This document shows, in pieces, positions 6,094 through 13,900 of a DNA stretch of 13,936 nucleotides. The translations under genes were made by a program, and so were the position numbers. How positions within the stretch are numbered: the stretch's first letter is position 1; each line of letters starts with the position of its first letter. Location: contig CBDVAK010000066.1 in the NCBI GenBank assembly GCA_965371945.1, forward strand, positions 1 to 13,936. Reading direction: 5' to 3'. The notes beneath the pieces are model-generated. The model worked only from the letters and a program-made list of their open reading frames with translations, did no database searches and was not told the origin of the DNA. The DNA comes from CBDVAK01 sp965371945. GTDB lineage: Bacteria; Pseudomonadota; Gammaproteobacteria; Competibacterales; JAHEDQ01.

Positions 6094-7521
6094 ATGACCC
6101 ACCAGACTTTCAGATACCTGCTGACAGCCGCCCTGCTGTGGTGCCAAAGCATCAGCGCGGGACCGCTTCCCGACGAACTGACCCGGGCGCTGGCACGGCA
6201 GAAAATACCCGCCGGCGCCGCCAGCTTCCTGGTGGTGGAAGCCGCTGCCGACAGCACCCCGTTGCTGTCGTTCAATGCCGGCCAGGCCAGGCACCCCGCC
6301 TCGGTGATCAAACTGCTCACGACTTTCGCCGCGCTGCAGCTGCTGGGTCCGGGCTACATCTGGAAGACCGAGGCATGGACCGATGCACCGGTCCGCGACG
6401 GTGTCCTCAAAGGCAACCTGTATCTGAAAGGCTACGGAGACCCGTTCCTGACCACCGAACGATTCTGGCAACTGCTGAGCGAACTGCGTTTGCGGGGGCT
6501 GCAGCGCATCGAGGGCAACCTGGTCGTCGATGAAAGCTATTTTGCACCGGCCGCCCACCACCCCGGGGATTTCGACGACCGCCCGCTACGGGTCTACAAC
6601 GCTCCGCCGGCGGCGCTGATCCTCAACTTCCAGTCGACCCGTTTCACACTGATCCCTGATCGTGACGCCGGCCGGGTGAGAGTGGCGGTATCGCCGCCGC
6701 TGGACAACATGGAAGTGGAAAACCGGCTGCGACTGGTCGAGGGAAAATGCAGCAACCGTCACTATCGACCCTCGCTGGAGGTAAGCGTCGGCGCCAATAC
6801 CAGTACCGTGGTTCTGAAAGGGGATTATGCCGCGGCTTGTGAAGACGGCAACATCTACCGGCTGGTGGGGCTGGGCAGCCGCCAGATCTACGGAGCTTTT
6901 CAAGCGCTTTGGGAGGAACTGGGAGGTACGCTTGATGGCGGCTTGCGCATCGCCACCGTGCCCAGTCAGGCGATGCTGTTCTACGCCATGGACTCGTTGC
7001 CGCTGTCGGACCTGATCCGCGGGATGAACAAGTTCAGCAACAACCTGATGACCCGCCAACTGGCGTTGACCCTGGGCGCGACATTGTTCGACCCACCGGC
7101 CACCGAGGCCAAGGCACGTGATGCCATCGACGTCTGGCTGGCCGACAGCGGACTGAAGCTGCCCTACCTGGTGTTCGACAACGGCGCCGGGTTGTCGCGC
7201 AAGACCCGCATCAGTGCCACCGGTCTCGGACAGATACTGACGCTGGCGTTCGCCAGTCCGACCATGCCCGAGTTCATTTCCTCACTGCCGCTGGTCGCGG
7301 TCGATGGCACCATGCGCAAGCGCTTGCGTGACGAGGCGGTGGCCGGCCGGGCCCACATCAAGACCGGCTCCCTGGACACCGTCAGCGCCATGGCCGGCTA
7401 TCTGCTCAGCCGCAGCGGACGGCGCTACATCGTCGTGGCCCTGCTCAACCACCCGGGGCTGCAATCCTGGCAGGGAAAACTGGTACAGGACGCACTGCTG
7501 CGTTGGGTCTACGAGCACTGA
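6094..7521 (+). CDS. dacB: PBP4-type D-alanyl-D-alanine carboxypeptidase/endopeptidase (DacB)
   Basis: A periplasmic low-molecular-mass penicillin-binding protein, peptidase family S13, that trims the terminal D-Ala of stem peptides and cuts D-Ala-mDAP cross-links. It has 475 residues from ATG 6094, close to E. coli PBP4 at 477. An N-terminal signal peptide (MTHQTFRYLLTAALLWCQS, cleavage near SISAG) is followed by the three active-site motifs: SVIK with the nucleophile S70 and K73, SNN at 315-317, and KTG at 423-425. The large insert between the first two motifs, typical of class C PBPs, is present. The frame is open from 5980, but the extra residues precede the signal peptide and overlap the divergent GST gene. 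No clear Shine-Dalgarno sequence precedes ATG 6094. It converges with ggt, 29 bp apart. Confidence 0.94.
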   Translation: MTHQTFRYLLTAALLWCQSISAGPLPDELTRALARQKIPAGAASFLVVEAAADSTPLLSFNAGQARHPASVIKLLTTFAALQLLGPGYIWKTEAWTDAPVRDGVLKGNLYLKGYGDPFLTTERFWQLLSELRLRGLQRIEGNLVVDESYFAPAAHHPGDFDDRPLRVYNAPPAALILNFQSTRFTLIPDRDAGRVRVAVSPPLDNMEVENRLRLVEGKCSNRHYRPSLEVSVGANTSTVVLKGDYAAACEDGNIYRLVGLGSRQIYGAFQALWEELGGTLDGGLRIATVPSQAMLFYAMDSLPLSDLIRGMNKFSNNLMTRQLALTLGATLFDPPATEAKARDAIDVWLADSGLKLPYLVFDNGAGLSRKTRISATGLGQILTLAFASPTMPEFISSLPLVAVDGTMRKRLRDEAVAGRAHIKTGSLDTVSAMAGYLLSRSGRRYIVVALLNHPGLQSWQGKLVQDALLRWVYEH

Positions 7522-7550
7522 CCGGCGGACAAGGGCGCACGCAACTCAGC

Positions 7551-9287
7551 TCAATAGCCGAGCGTCAGGGCACCCGGACGCCGTGGGTCCGAAGCCCCGA
7601 GGAAACCCTGTTCAACCCGCATCACCGACTGAGTACTGCCCATCGCGCTCTTGACAACCACCCGGTGACCCATCTGTTCGAGCCTTGCCACGGTGTCGGG
7701 GCTGAGCCCTTTCTCCACCCGCAACTGGTCCGGCAGCCACTGATGGTGGACCCGCGATGCCATGGTCGCGGCGGCCACGTTCATATCGTGGTCGATCACA
7801 TTCATGATGACCTGCAAGGTGGTGGTGATGATACGACTGCCCCCGGGGCTGCCGGTGGCGAGATACGGCTGGTCACCCTTGAAGACGATGGTCGGCGTCA
7901 TCGAACTCAGCGGGCGTTTGCGTGGCTCGATGGCATTGGCAGCGCCACCCACCAGGCCATACGCGTTCGGCACACCGGGCTTTGAGGAAAAATCATCCAT
8001 CTCGTTGTTGAGCAATATCCCGGTGCCTTCGGCGACGATACCGGTTCCGTAGCTGAAATTGATGGTGTAGGTATTGGAAACCACGTTGCCCCAGCGGTCC
8101 ATGATCGAGAAATGGGTGGTTTCGTTGCTCTCCCAGGGCGCGGGATCACCGTAGCGGATCTCCGACGAGGGCCGGGCCCGATAGCGGTTGATACCGGCAC
8201 GCAGCTGTGCTGCATACCCGGGCGATGTCAGCCCCGCCACCGGGACCTTGTGGAAATCGGGGTCACCCAGATATTCCGCACGGTCGGCATAGGCCAGCTT
8301 CATGGCCTCGGCCATCAGGTGCACGGTTTCAGCGCCATTCTGGCCCAACCATCCGATCGGGTAACCCTCGAGGATGTTGAGAATCTGGACCAGATGCACG
8401 CCCCCTGAACTGGGTGGAGGCATCGACGCGATACGGTAGCCTCGATAGTTTCCCCACACCGGCTTGCGAACCGCGATCTTGTAGTTCTTTAGATCGTTGG
8501 CCGTGATCAGCCCGTCGTGCAGCTTCATGTCGGCAACCAGCTTGTCGGCGATGGGGCCCTGGTAGAAAGCAGAGGCACCGTCCCTGGCGATCAGCTTCAT
8601 CGATTGCGCCAGGTCCGTTTGCACCAGGGTGTCACCCCGCTGATAGAGAGAGCCGTCGGGGCGATAGAAAATCTGCGCACTGGCCAGGCTGCGCTTGAGC
8701 CGCTGTTCACGTTTCTTGAGCGAGTTAGCGAGGTCCGCGGTCACCACGATGCCCTTTTCCGCCAGCTCGATGGCGGGCGCCATCACTGCGGACAGACTCA
8801 TGCTGCCAAACAGTTGCAGGGCGCCGGCCAAGCCCGCTACCGAGCCCGGCACACCCACCGACTGGTAGCTGAATCGTGCCTTGTCCTGGTCGACGTCTCC
8901 GTTCTGGTCAAGATACATATCACGGCTCGCCGCTGACGGCGCCATTTCACGATAGTCGATGGCCACGGTTTCGTTCTTCTGTGCGCTGTGCACCATCATG
9001 AAACCGCCACCGCCAAGGTTACCGGCCCGCGGCAGCGTCACCGCCAGCGCGAATCCGACCGCTACCGCTGCATCCACCGCGTTGCCGCCTCGCTGGAGAA
9101 TCCCGACACCGATCCGGGTCGCCAGCGCCTCCTGGCTGGCAACCATGCCATTTCCCGCGTATACGGGATGCACGATGTCGCCGCTGGACAGGATGGCCTG
9201 TTCCTGGGCGCCACCCAATGATGGCAGGGCCGCCACCCACGCCACCAGCAACACCTTCACGGCTACCCACCTCGATCCACTGTGCAT
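7551..9287 (-). CDS. ggt: Gamma-glutamyltransferase (glutathione hydrolase proenzyme)
   Basis: A periplasmic N-terminal nucleophile enzyme that hydrolyses glutathione or transfers its gamma-glutamyl group. The 578-residue precursor has a signal peptide (VKVLLVAWVAALPSLGGA, cleavage near residue 27). Self-cleavage is expected between E389 and T390 in NETTHFS, with T390 becoming the catalytic residue of the small subunit. Other family residues are visible: R113 in YREMAP, N410 in TYTINFSYG, the DD pair 431-432, SSMTP at 461-465 and the GSPGGSR loop at 479-485. The frame is open to 9467, but ATG 9285-9287 is chosen because GGAG lies upstream and the signal peptide follows. It is divergent from the EamA transporter gene. 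Function is confident; whether glutathione or another gamma-glutamyl compound is the main substrate is not. Confidence 0.95.
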   Translation of the reverse strand: MHSGSRWVAVKVLLVAWVAALPSLGGAQEQAILSSGDIVHPVYAGNGMVASQEALATRIGVGILQRGGNAVDAAVAVGFALAVTLPRAGNLGGGGFMMVHSAQKNETVAIDYREMAPSAASRDMYLDQNGDVDQDKARFSYQSVGVPGSVAGLAGALQLFGSMSLSAVMAPAIELAEKGIVVTADLANSLKKREQRLKRSLASAQIFYRPDGSLYQRGDTLVQTDLAQSMKLIARDGASAFYQGPIADKLVADMKLHDGLITANDLKNYKIAVRKPVWGNYRGYRIASMPPPSSGGVHLVQILNILEGYPIGWLGQNGAETVHLMAEAMKLAYADRAEYLGDPDFHKVPVAGLTSPGYAAQLRAGINRYRARPSSEIRYGDPAPWESNETTHFSIMDRWGNVVSNTYTINFSYGTGIVAEGTGILLNNEMDDFSSKPGVPNAYGLVGGAANAIEPRKRPLSSMTPTIVFKGDQPYLATGSPGGSRIITTTLQVIMNVIDHDMNVAAATMASRVHHQWLPDQLRVEKGLSPDTVARLEQMGHRVVVKSAMGSTQSVMRVEQGFLGASDPRRPGALTLGY

Positions 9288-9314
9288 GCCGTCTCTCCGC
9301 CGGGTTATGATCGT

Positions 9315-9327
9315 TAACCTCAGGTTA
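9315..9327. promoter_or_regulatory. Small dyad in the ggt / transporter divergent region
   Basis: TAACCT and AGGTTA form a perfect 6-bp inverted repeat around one central base. It sits in the 91-bp region between two divergent starts, where an operator could act on both genes. This is a symmetry-only observation; no known regulator motif is recognised. Confidence 0.25.
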
Positions 9328-9378
9328 GCAGGCTGAAGGAATACTGCTGCCAGAAACCCTGCCCGCGGACCATCAGAA

Positions 9379-10287
9379 GTGAAAAAAAGGGAGATTTCAG
9401 CCAACCTGCGCGGCGCGCTGTGGATACTCGCCTCCTGCGCCGCGGCTACTGTCGTGGGTCTGGGCATCCGTGGCCTGACCGGTCAGATACATTCGATGCA
9501 GATCACCTTCGCACGCTGCCTGCTGGGACTGTTGTTGCTGCTGCCGTTCATGATCCGCGGCGGCCGCCGCCGACTGGCGACGCCACGCTTGCCGCTGCAC
9601 CTGCTGCGCGCCCTGCTCGGCGTCGTCGCCATCAACTTTGGTTTTTACTCGCTTACCGTGTTGCCACTGACTACTGCTTCGGTGCTGTTTTTTACCGCGC
9701 CGTTGTTTGTCACCGTCCTGGCGGCACTGGTGTTGCGGGAAGTGGTGGGGTGGCGACGCTGGAGCGCCACGGCGGTGGGCTTCGCCGGCACACTGATCGT
9801 ATTGCAACCGGCATCAGGGGGCTTCGAGCCCGACATGCTGTTCGCGATCGGCAGTTCGATACTATTTGCGGCCAGCCTGATCATCAGCAAGGTGCTGGCG
9901 CGTACTGAATCAGCCACCACCATGCTTTTCTATTTTGGCGTGGTAGCCAGTATCGCCAGTCTGCCACCCGCGCTGGTGGCCTGGACCTGGCCTTCGAGCT
10001 GGGAGTTCGCGCTGCTGGCCCTGGTGGCGGCATTCGCCACCCTGCGCAGCTATTTCGACATCCGCGGATACGCCGTGGGTGCTGCCAGCTTCGTCGCGCC
10101 GTTCCAGTATTTTCGACTGCCGCTGATCGGCATCGCGGCATGGGTTGCTTTCGGCGAAGTGCCGAAATCCGGGGCCATGATCGGGGCCGCGGTGATCGTC
10201 GCCAGTACCCTCTATATCAGCGAGCGGGAGCTGCGCCTGAAGCGCGCTGCACGGCCTGCAGGCGTTCAGCGTAGTCAGCCGCCCTGA
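9379..10287 (+). CDS. EamA/DMT-superfamily inner-membrane transporter
   Basis: A 302-residue membrane protein with about ten hydrophobic segments in two EamA repeats, the usual size for this family of drug/metabolite exporters. Examples of membrane segments are LLGLLLLLPFMI, LLGVVAINFGFYSLTVL, ASVLFFTAPLFVTVLAALVL and ASFVAPFQYFRLPLIGIAAW. The first repeat includes the LPLTTASVLFFTAPLF pattern, and the PFQYFRLP motif in the second repeat resembles the family members annotated as S-adenosylmethionine or riboflavin-type carriers; the substrate cannot be named from this. The start is GTG 9379; no strong Shine-Dalgarno sequence is visible. The last 71 bp overlap the end of the convergent octaheme cytochrome gene. 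Confidence 0.88.
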   Translation: MKKREISANLRGALWILASCAAATVVGLGIRGLTGQIHSMQITFARCLLGLLLLLPFMIRGGRRRLATPRLPLHLLRALLGVVAINFGFYSLTVLPLTTASVLFFTAPLFVTVLAALVLREVVGWRRWSATAVGFAGTLIVLQPASGGFEPDMLFAIGSSILFAASLIISKVLARTESATTMLFYFGVVASIASLPPALVAWTWPSSWEFALLALVAAFATLRSYFDIRGYAVGAASFVAPFQYFRLPLIGIAAWVAFGEVPKSGAMIGAAVIVASTLYISERELRLKRAARPAGVQRSQPP

Positions 10288-12484
10288 GCAAATCCCCGGA
10301 TTGCTTCAGATAGCCGACCAGCGCGCCCAGCACCTCCGGGTTGTCAGGGTAGCGACGAACGAGTTGTTCCAGCACACCTAACGCCTCGTTGTTGCGACCA
10401 GCACTGTTGAGCGCCACTGCGTATACGTAGCCGTAGCGGACATAGTCAGGAAGCATCCGCGCGGCCATTGCCAGGGATTCAAGCGCGCCGTCCATGTTGT
10501 TGCGGCGTACCCGCAGCAAACCCAGCGCGTGGTGCGCGCCGGCAGCGGTGGGAACCCTCGCAACGATTTCCTGCAAAACCTGCTCACCTTCCGCGTCACG
10601 TCCCTGTGTCCGGTAGAGATCAGCCAGGTTGACATAGGCCGGCACGAACCGGGGCTGCAATTTGATCGCTCGCTGCAGAGCCACCTCAGCCGCCGCTGTA
10701 TCGCCTTTTCGCGCATAGAAACCGCCCAGGTTGAGGTATGATTCCGGGCGTTCGGCATTGGCCAGTTGCGACGCGACATACTCGTTCTCGGCTCGGTCGA
10801 GCAGTGCGCTCTGTTCACCGTCGAGGCCACCTCGTGGTATTCCGGCAAGCACCCTGGCGGCTTCGATGCGAACCGCCAACAACGGGTCATCCAAAAGCAC
10901 GAAAGCAAGCTGCGCTCGAAGTTGCAAGGGCGCACGATCCAGGGTCCCAAGCGCCGCCAGCCGCACCAGGGGCTCGGGATCGACGATGTTCTGCGCAACC
11001 ACTGCCAGCGTTTCCCGGTTGAGGAAACCGCCAAGCTCGGAAAGTGCGGTGGCACGGACGATGGCCGATTCAGCGGGCGCAGTGGCCAGCGCGGCGAGCC
11101 GGGGACCGGCGCTGACACTGCCCTGGCGCGCAACCGCCAGCGTATCGGCAAAGTCCTGATAGCCGCGTGGCGTCTCGCCATACCAGCGTATCAATTGGTC
11201 CGCGGCCCAGCGGGCGTTGCGCCGCTGGTGGCAGGTCGTGCAGGGTTCCGGAGTTCCAAGGCGCGCCGAGATATCAGGACGCGGCACCCGGAAACTGTGG
11301 TCGCGTCTGAGGTCGACTCCCATATAGATACGCTCGGGCATGTGGCAGTCCACACAGGCCACCGCGGTCTCCTCGGGATGCTTGTGATGAGCACTGCTGT
11401 CGTAGCGATCCGCCTGATGGCACCGGGTGCAGACTGCATTACCCGGAGTGCGCAATGCCAGACTGTGAGGATCGTGGCAATCGCTGCAGGTCACCCCGGC
11501 CTGGTACATACGGCTTTGCAGAAATGAACCGTAGACGTAGACCTCGTCCTCGATCTGGCCATCCGCAAAATAGAGGCCGTCGCTCAACAGGTTGGGCCGG
11601 AAGCCGTCAAGAAACGGGTGGCCAGGGCGAACATCTTCAGAAATCGTGCTGCGTCGGGCATGACAGGGAGCGCAGACCTCGATCTCGTCACGGCCCGTGG
11701 CTGGCGGGCTGCGCACCGGTTTGCCGGTCTCCGGGTCCGTGGACCAGTGCACGCCCTGGCGTTCCAGCAGCGAAACGCTCAGCCCCTTGTCAGCTTCCCA
11801 AGCCTGCCAGCCTTGTGTCCGCTCGGCCCAGGCCTGATGCCGGGAACCCGGACCGTGGCAGGCCTCGCAGGAAACGTCGATCTCCGCCCAGGTGGTTTCA
11901 TAGCTGTCGGTTGCGCTGTCGTAGCGTTTTTGCAGGTCGGTGGAATGGCAAAACGCGCACATGTAATTCCAGGTCTGATCCGCACCGGTCCAGTGCAGTG
12001 GATCACCGGGCTGCAGACGCTGTTCCGGGTAAAGATGAAACCAGCGCTGCCCACCGGCATCCGCCGGTCTGCTGTCCCAGGCGATTCCCAGCGCCTGCAA
12101 GCGACCGCCGGGAAACTCGATCAGATACTGCTGCAGGGGATACACCCCAAAGGTATAGCGGACCGGATAGTCGTGTATGAGCCCATCCGGGCCCTCGGTA
12201 CTCACCATGAACGCACCGTCACGACGAAAGAACCGGCTCTCTACATCGAAATACCGGACGGTGTCGTTGTCGAAGGCGCCCAGCACGGTATCCTCACTGG
12301 CCTCCTGCATAGCCAGATCGTGGTGGGAACCGGACCACTGCGTGGCCGCTTGCCGATGGCAACCCGCGCAGACCGCACCTCCCACGTAGTCCAGCTGCGA
12401 ATCCACGGTCTGTGCAGTGACGCTCCCGGCCAAACCAAGGCAAAGTACAACCAGACCCATGACCAGCCATCCAATCTTACGCAC
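10217..12484 (-). CDS. Octaheme c-type cytochrome with HEAT and TPR repeats
   Basis: An exported 755-residue multiheme cytochrome, expected in the periplasm. After a signal peptide (GWLVMGLVVLCLGLAGSVTA, cleavage near AQ 25) come eight CxxCH heme sites at residues 39, 176, 206, 271, 333, 352, 377 and 415. The C554-like pattern includes CEACHGPGSRH and CSDCHDPHS. About 455-560 holds HEAT-like helices (ATALSELGGFL, VRLAALGTLDRA, VRIEAARVLAGI). About 580-745 holds four or so TPR units (SYLNLGGFYARKGDTAAAEV, AYVNLADLYRTQGRDAEGE). GTG 12484 is chosen over the open frame to 12556 because GGGGAG lies five bases upstream and the signal peptide follows. Related proteins occur in marine proteobacteria and other phyla, role unproven. 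Redox partner and substrate are unknown. Confidence 0.9.
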   Translation of the reverse strand: MRKIGWLVMGLVVLCLGLAGSVTAQTVDSQLDYVGGAVCAGCHRQAATQWSGSHHDLAMQEASEDTVLGAFDNDTVRYFDVESRFFRRDGAFMVSTEGPDGLIHDYPVRYTFGVYPLQQYLIEFPGGRLQALGIAWDSRPADAGGQRWFHLYPEQRLQPGDPLHWTGADQTWNYMCAFCHSTDLQKRYDSATDSYETTWAEIDVSCEACHGPGSRHQAWAERTQGWQAWEADKGLSVSLLERQGVHWSTDPETGKPVRSPPATGRDEIEVCAPCHARRSTISEDVRPGHPFLDGFRPNLLSDGLYFADGQIEDEVYVYGSFLQSRMYQAGVTCSDCHDPHSLALRTPGNAVCTRCHQADRYDSSAHHKHPEETAVACVDCHMPERIYMGVDLRRDHSFRVPRPDISARLGTPEPCTTCHQRRNARWAADQLIRWYGETPRGYQDFADTLAVARQGSVSAGPRLAALATAPAESAIVRATALSELGGFLNRETLAVVAQNIVDPEPLVRLAALGTLDRAPLQLRAQLAFVLLDDPLLAVRIEAARVLAGIPRGGLDGEQSALLDRAENEYVASQLANAERPESYLNLGGFYARKGDTAAAEVALQRAIKLQPRFVPAYVNLADLYRTQGRDAEGEQVLQEIVARVPTAAGAHHALGLLRVRRNNMDGALESLAMAARMLPDYVRYGYVYAVALNSAGRNNEALGVLEQLVRRYPDNPEVLGALVGYLKQSGDLLRAADYAERLQAVQRASGAAPAR

Positions 12485-12545
12485 AGATTCTCCCCAGATA
12501 CTGATGCACGTCGAAGCAGCGCACTGCCGGATGCAGGTACAATGG

Positions 12546-12564
12546 GCCTGTACCACGTACAGGC
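12546..12564. promoter_or_regulatory. 19-bp dyad in the cytochrome / GrlR-like divergent region
   Basis: GCCTGTAC and GTACAGGC form perfect 8-bp arms around CAC. A nearby GGTACA (12536-12541) makes a second, overlapping dyad with TGTACC (12549-12554), and TGTACA recurs further right. The cluster sits in the 180-bp region between two divergent starts and could be an operator. The regulator is unknown. Confidence 0.35.
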
Positions 12565-12664
12565 GGCCGCGCTAACCGTTCCGCGGCCTGCTTGCCGGCA
12601 TCTGCCGTGCAGTGTACAAGTTTCGCGGGCTGACACATTGCCAGCCGCGCCCAGGGAGTTGCCA

Positions 12665-13015
12665 ATGACTGCAAACATTGATTCCCTAAACGGAATCTGG
12701 AAGTCTGAGTTCTACGGATTGTACGGGTGGGAGACTGTCGGCACGCTGACGTTGCGGGACGGCAAGATCAGCGGCGGCTCGATCACCCACTACACGACCG
12801 GCAGTTACACGATCTCGGGAGAGACCATCGCACTGTGGACTTCAGTTCATTTTTATGGTGAGCACAAACCGTTCTTTGGTGGTCGCAAAGACCAGATGAA
12901 GATAAACATGGACGGGAAACTCGATGGCCACGAAATCAGCGGGACCGAAGAAAGCCCGGAGAACCCGGGCCAGAGCTACCGCATGAAGCTGACAAAACAG
13001 GCCGATCTGCCCTAA
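12665..13015 (+). CDS. Small GrlR-like beta-barrel protein
   Basis: A 116-residue soluble protein without signal peptide. It is rich in beta-strand patterns: LNGIWKSEFYGLYGWETVGT, LTLRDGKISGGSITHYTTGS, YTISGETIALWTSVHFYG, then MKINMDGKLDGHEISGTEE. The G-x-I-x-GG turn followed by a short strand and a second paired strand resembles GrlR, the small barrel-fold repressor partner known from enterobacterial type III secretion. Members also occur far from such systems, and none is seen here, so no link to secretion is implied. ATG 12665 has AGGGAG six bases upstream. The frame is open back to 11618, but that part is antisense to the cytochrome gene. The stop codon overlaps that of the next, convergent gene. 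Family assignment is moderate. Confidence 0.7.
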   Translation: MTANIDSLNGIWKSEFYGLYGWETVGTLTLRDGKISGGSITHYTTGSYTISGETIALWTSVHFYGEHKPFFGGRKDQMKINMDGKLDGHEISGTEESPENPGQSYRMKLTKQADLP

Positions 13016-13797
13016 CAAACAGTGTTGGCGGACACATAACGCCGCAGATCCAGTGCACGGTCGCTGAACAACCACGGCGTGCCCAGGTTCAGTTCCCGTG
13101 CCAGAATCCGGGGAGAGTCGACAAAACCGGTACCCCACGCCATCCCGCGTTCGCGCAGCCGTTGCCGCATGTTCGCGTTGAGCAGCAGATGGTGCCCGGT
13201 GAGGCCACCGTAACCTTTGCTGAAAGTCAGCTCCAGCAAGGCGCGGGTGTTGGTCTCCGCCACCGGCAGCATGGTGGCCAGTGGGACGAAATCAATGACG
13301 TCGAACAGTGCCGGCTGCAGTGAAATGAGGTGATAGTCCTGTTGCGGTTGCAGATCCCGCAACAAATACCGTAATCGTCCCACACAGCCGGCATGAAAGG
13401 TGTCCCGCTTGATCTCGATCATCAGGTGCATGCGGCCACCATAGCGATGCAGCACCTCTTCGAAGCTCGGAATCTCGGGGCAGCGGTGCTGCAACTCGGT
13501 GCGTGTGAGTTCCGCTATATCCACATCCCGGACACCGAATACCCGGCTCGCGCTGGGATCGTGCGATACCACCGGTTCACCGTCCCGGGTCCACTGCAGG
13601 TCGAATTCGATACCCCACAAACCGGCCTGCTGGCAGGCATCGAACGCCGCCAGGGTGTTTTCCAGAATCCCGCGGTTGCGGTCGCTATGACCACGATGGG
13701 CGACGATCTGGCAGCGAGCGAGCGCAGCGGCGTCAGGCCTGCGCCGGGGCCATGCCCCTACCACGATATCCGCGGATTTTTGCAACAGTCGCAACAC
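13012..13797 (-). CDS. Glycerophosphodiester phosphodiesterase (UgpQ-like)
   Basis: Predicted to hydrolyse glycerophosphodiesters, the head groups released from phospholipids, to glycerol 3-phosphate and an alcohol. The 261 residues fit a compact TIM-barrel GDPD domain. Catalytic and metal-site residues are visible: H34 and R35 (AHRGHS), E46 (ENTLAAF), E64 and D66 (IEFDLQWT), H79 (VSHD) and E128 with K130 (MIEIKRD). There is no signal peptide or membrane segment, so it is likely cytoplasmic, like UgpQ. The start is GTG 13795-13797, with TTG directly after it as an alternative; neither has a strong Shine-Dalgarno sequence. Its TAG stop (13012-13014) shares two bases with the TAA of the convergent GrlR-like gene. 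Confidence 0.9.
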   Translation of the reverse strand: MLRLLQKSADIVVGAWPRRRPDAAALARCQIVAHRGHSDRNRGILENTLAAFDACQQAGLWGIEFDLQWTRDGEPVVSHDPSASRVFGVRDVDIAELTRTELQHRCPEIPSFEEVLHRYGGRMHLMIEIKRDTFHAGCVGRLRYLLRDLQPQQDYHLISLQPALFDVIDFVPLATMLPVAETNTRALLELTFSKGYGGLTGHHLLLNANMRQRLRERGMAWGTGFVDSPRILARELNLGTPWLFSDRALDLRRYVSANTVC

Positions 13798-13836
13798 CTA
13801 CACACTCGCTCTCAAGTTGTCAGAATCCGTAGCAAC

Positions 13837-13887
13837 GGGGTCAGTTCTCTCAACGTAGCACGGTGCTACGATGCGAGAACTGACCCC
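13837..13887. repeat. REP-like hairpin repeat
   Basis: GGGGTCAGTTCTC (13837-13849) pairs perfectly with GAGAACTGACCCC (13875-13887). Inside, after a 4 by 4 mismatch, CGTAGCAC (13854-13861) pairs with GTGCTACG (13863-13870) around a single base. The whole is a 51-bp stable hairpin in the spacer upstream of the GDPD gene. GGGGTCAGTTCTC-type ends are, as far as I recall, common in dispersed proteobacterial palindromes linked to Y1-type (RAYT) transposases. Confidence 0.65.
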
Positions 13888-13900
13888 ATCCTCACCTGCC

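Noticed and set aside
7522..7550. Terminator between the convergent dacB and ggt genes
   Set aside because: The 29-bp gap shows no stable inverted repeat or T-run.
9288..9467. Upstream extension of the ggt frame by 60 residues
   Set aside because: The ATG at 9285-9287 has a ribosome site and a signal peptide follows directly; the extension overlaps the transporter gene.
11618..12664. Long plus-strand open frame running into the GrlR-like gene
   Set aside because: It is antisense to the well-supported octaheme cytochrome; only the last 116 codons, after a clear ribosome site, look like protein.
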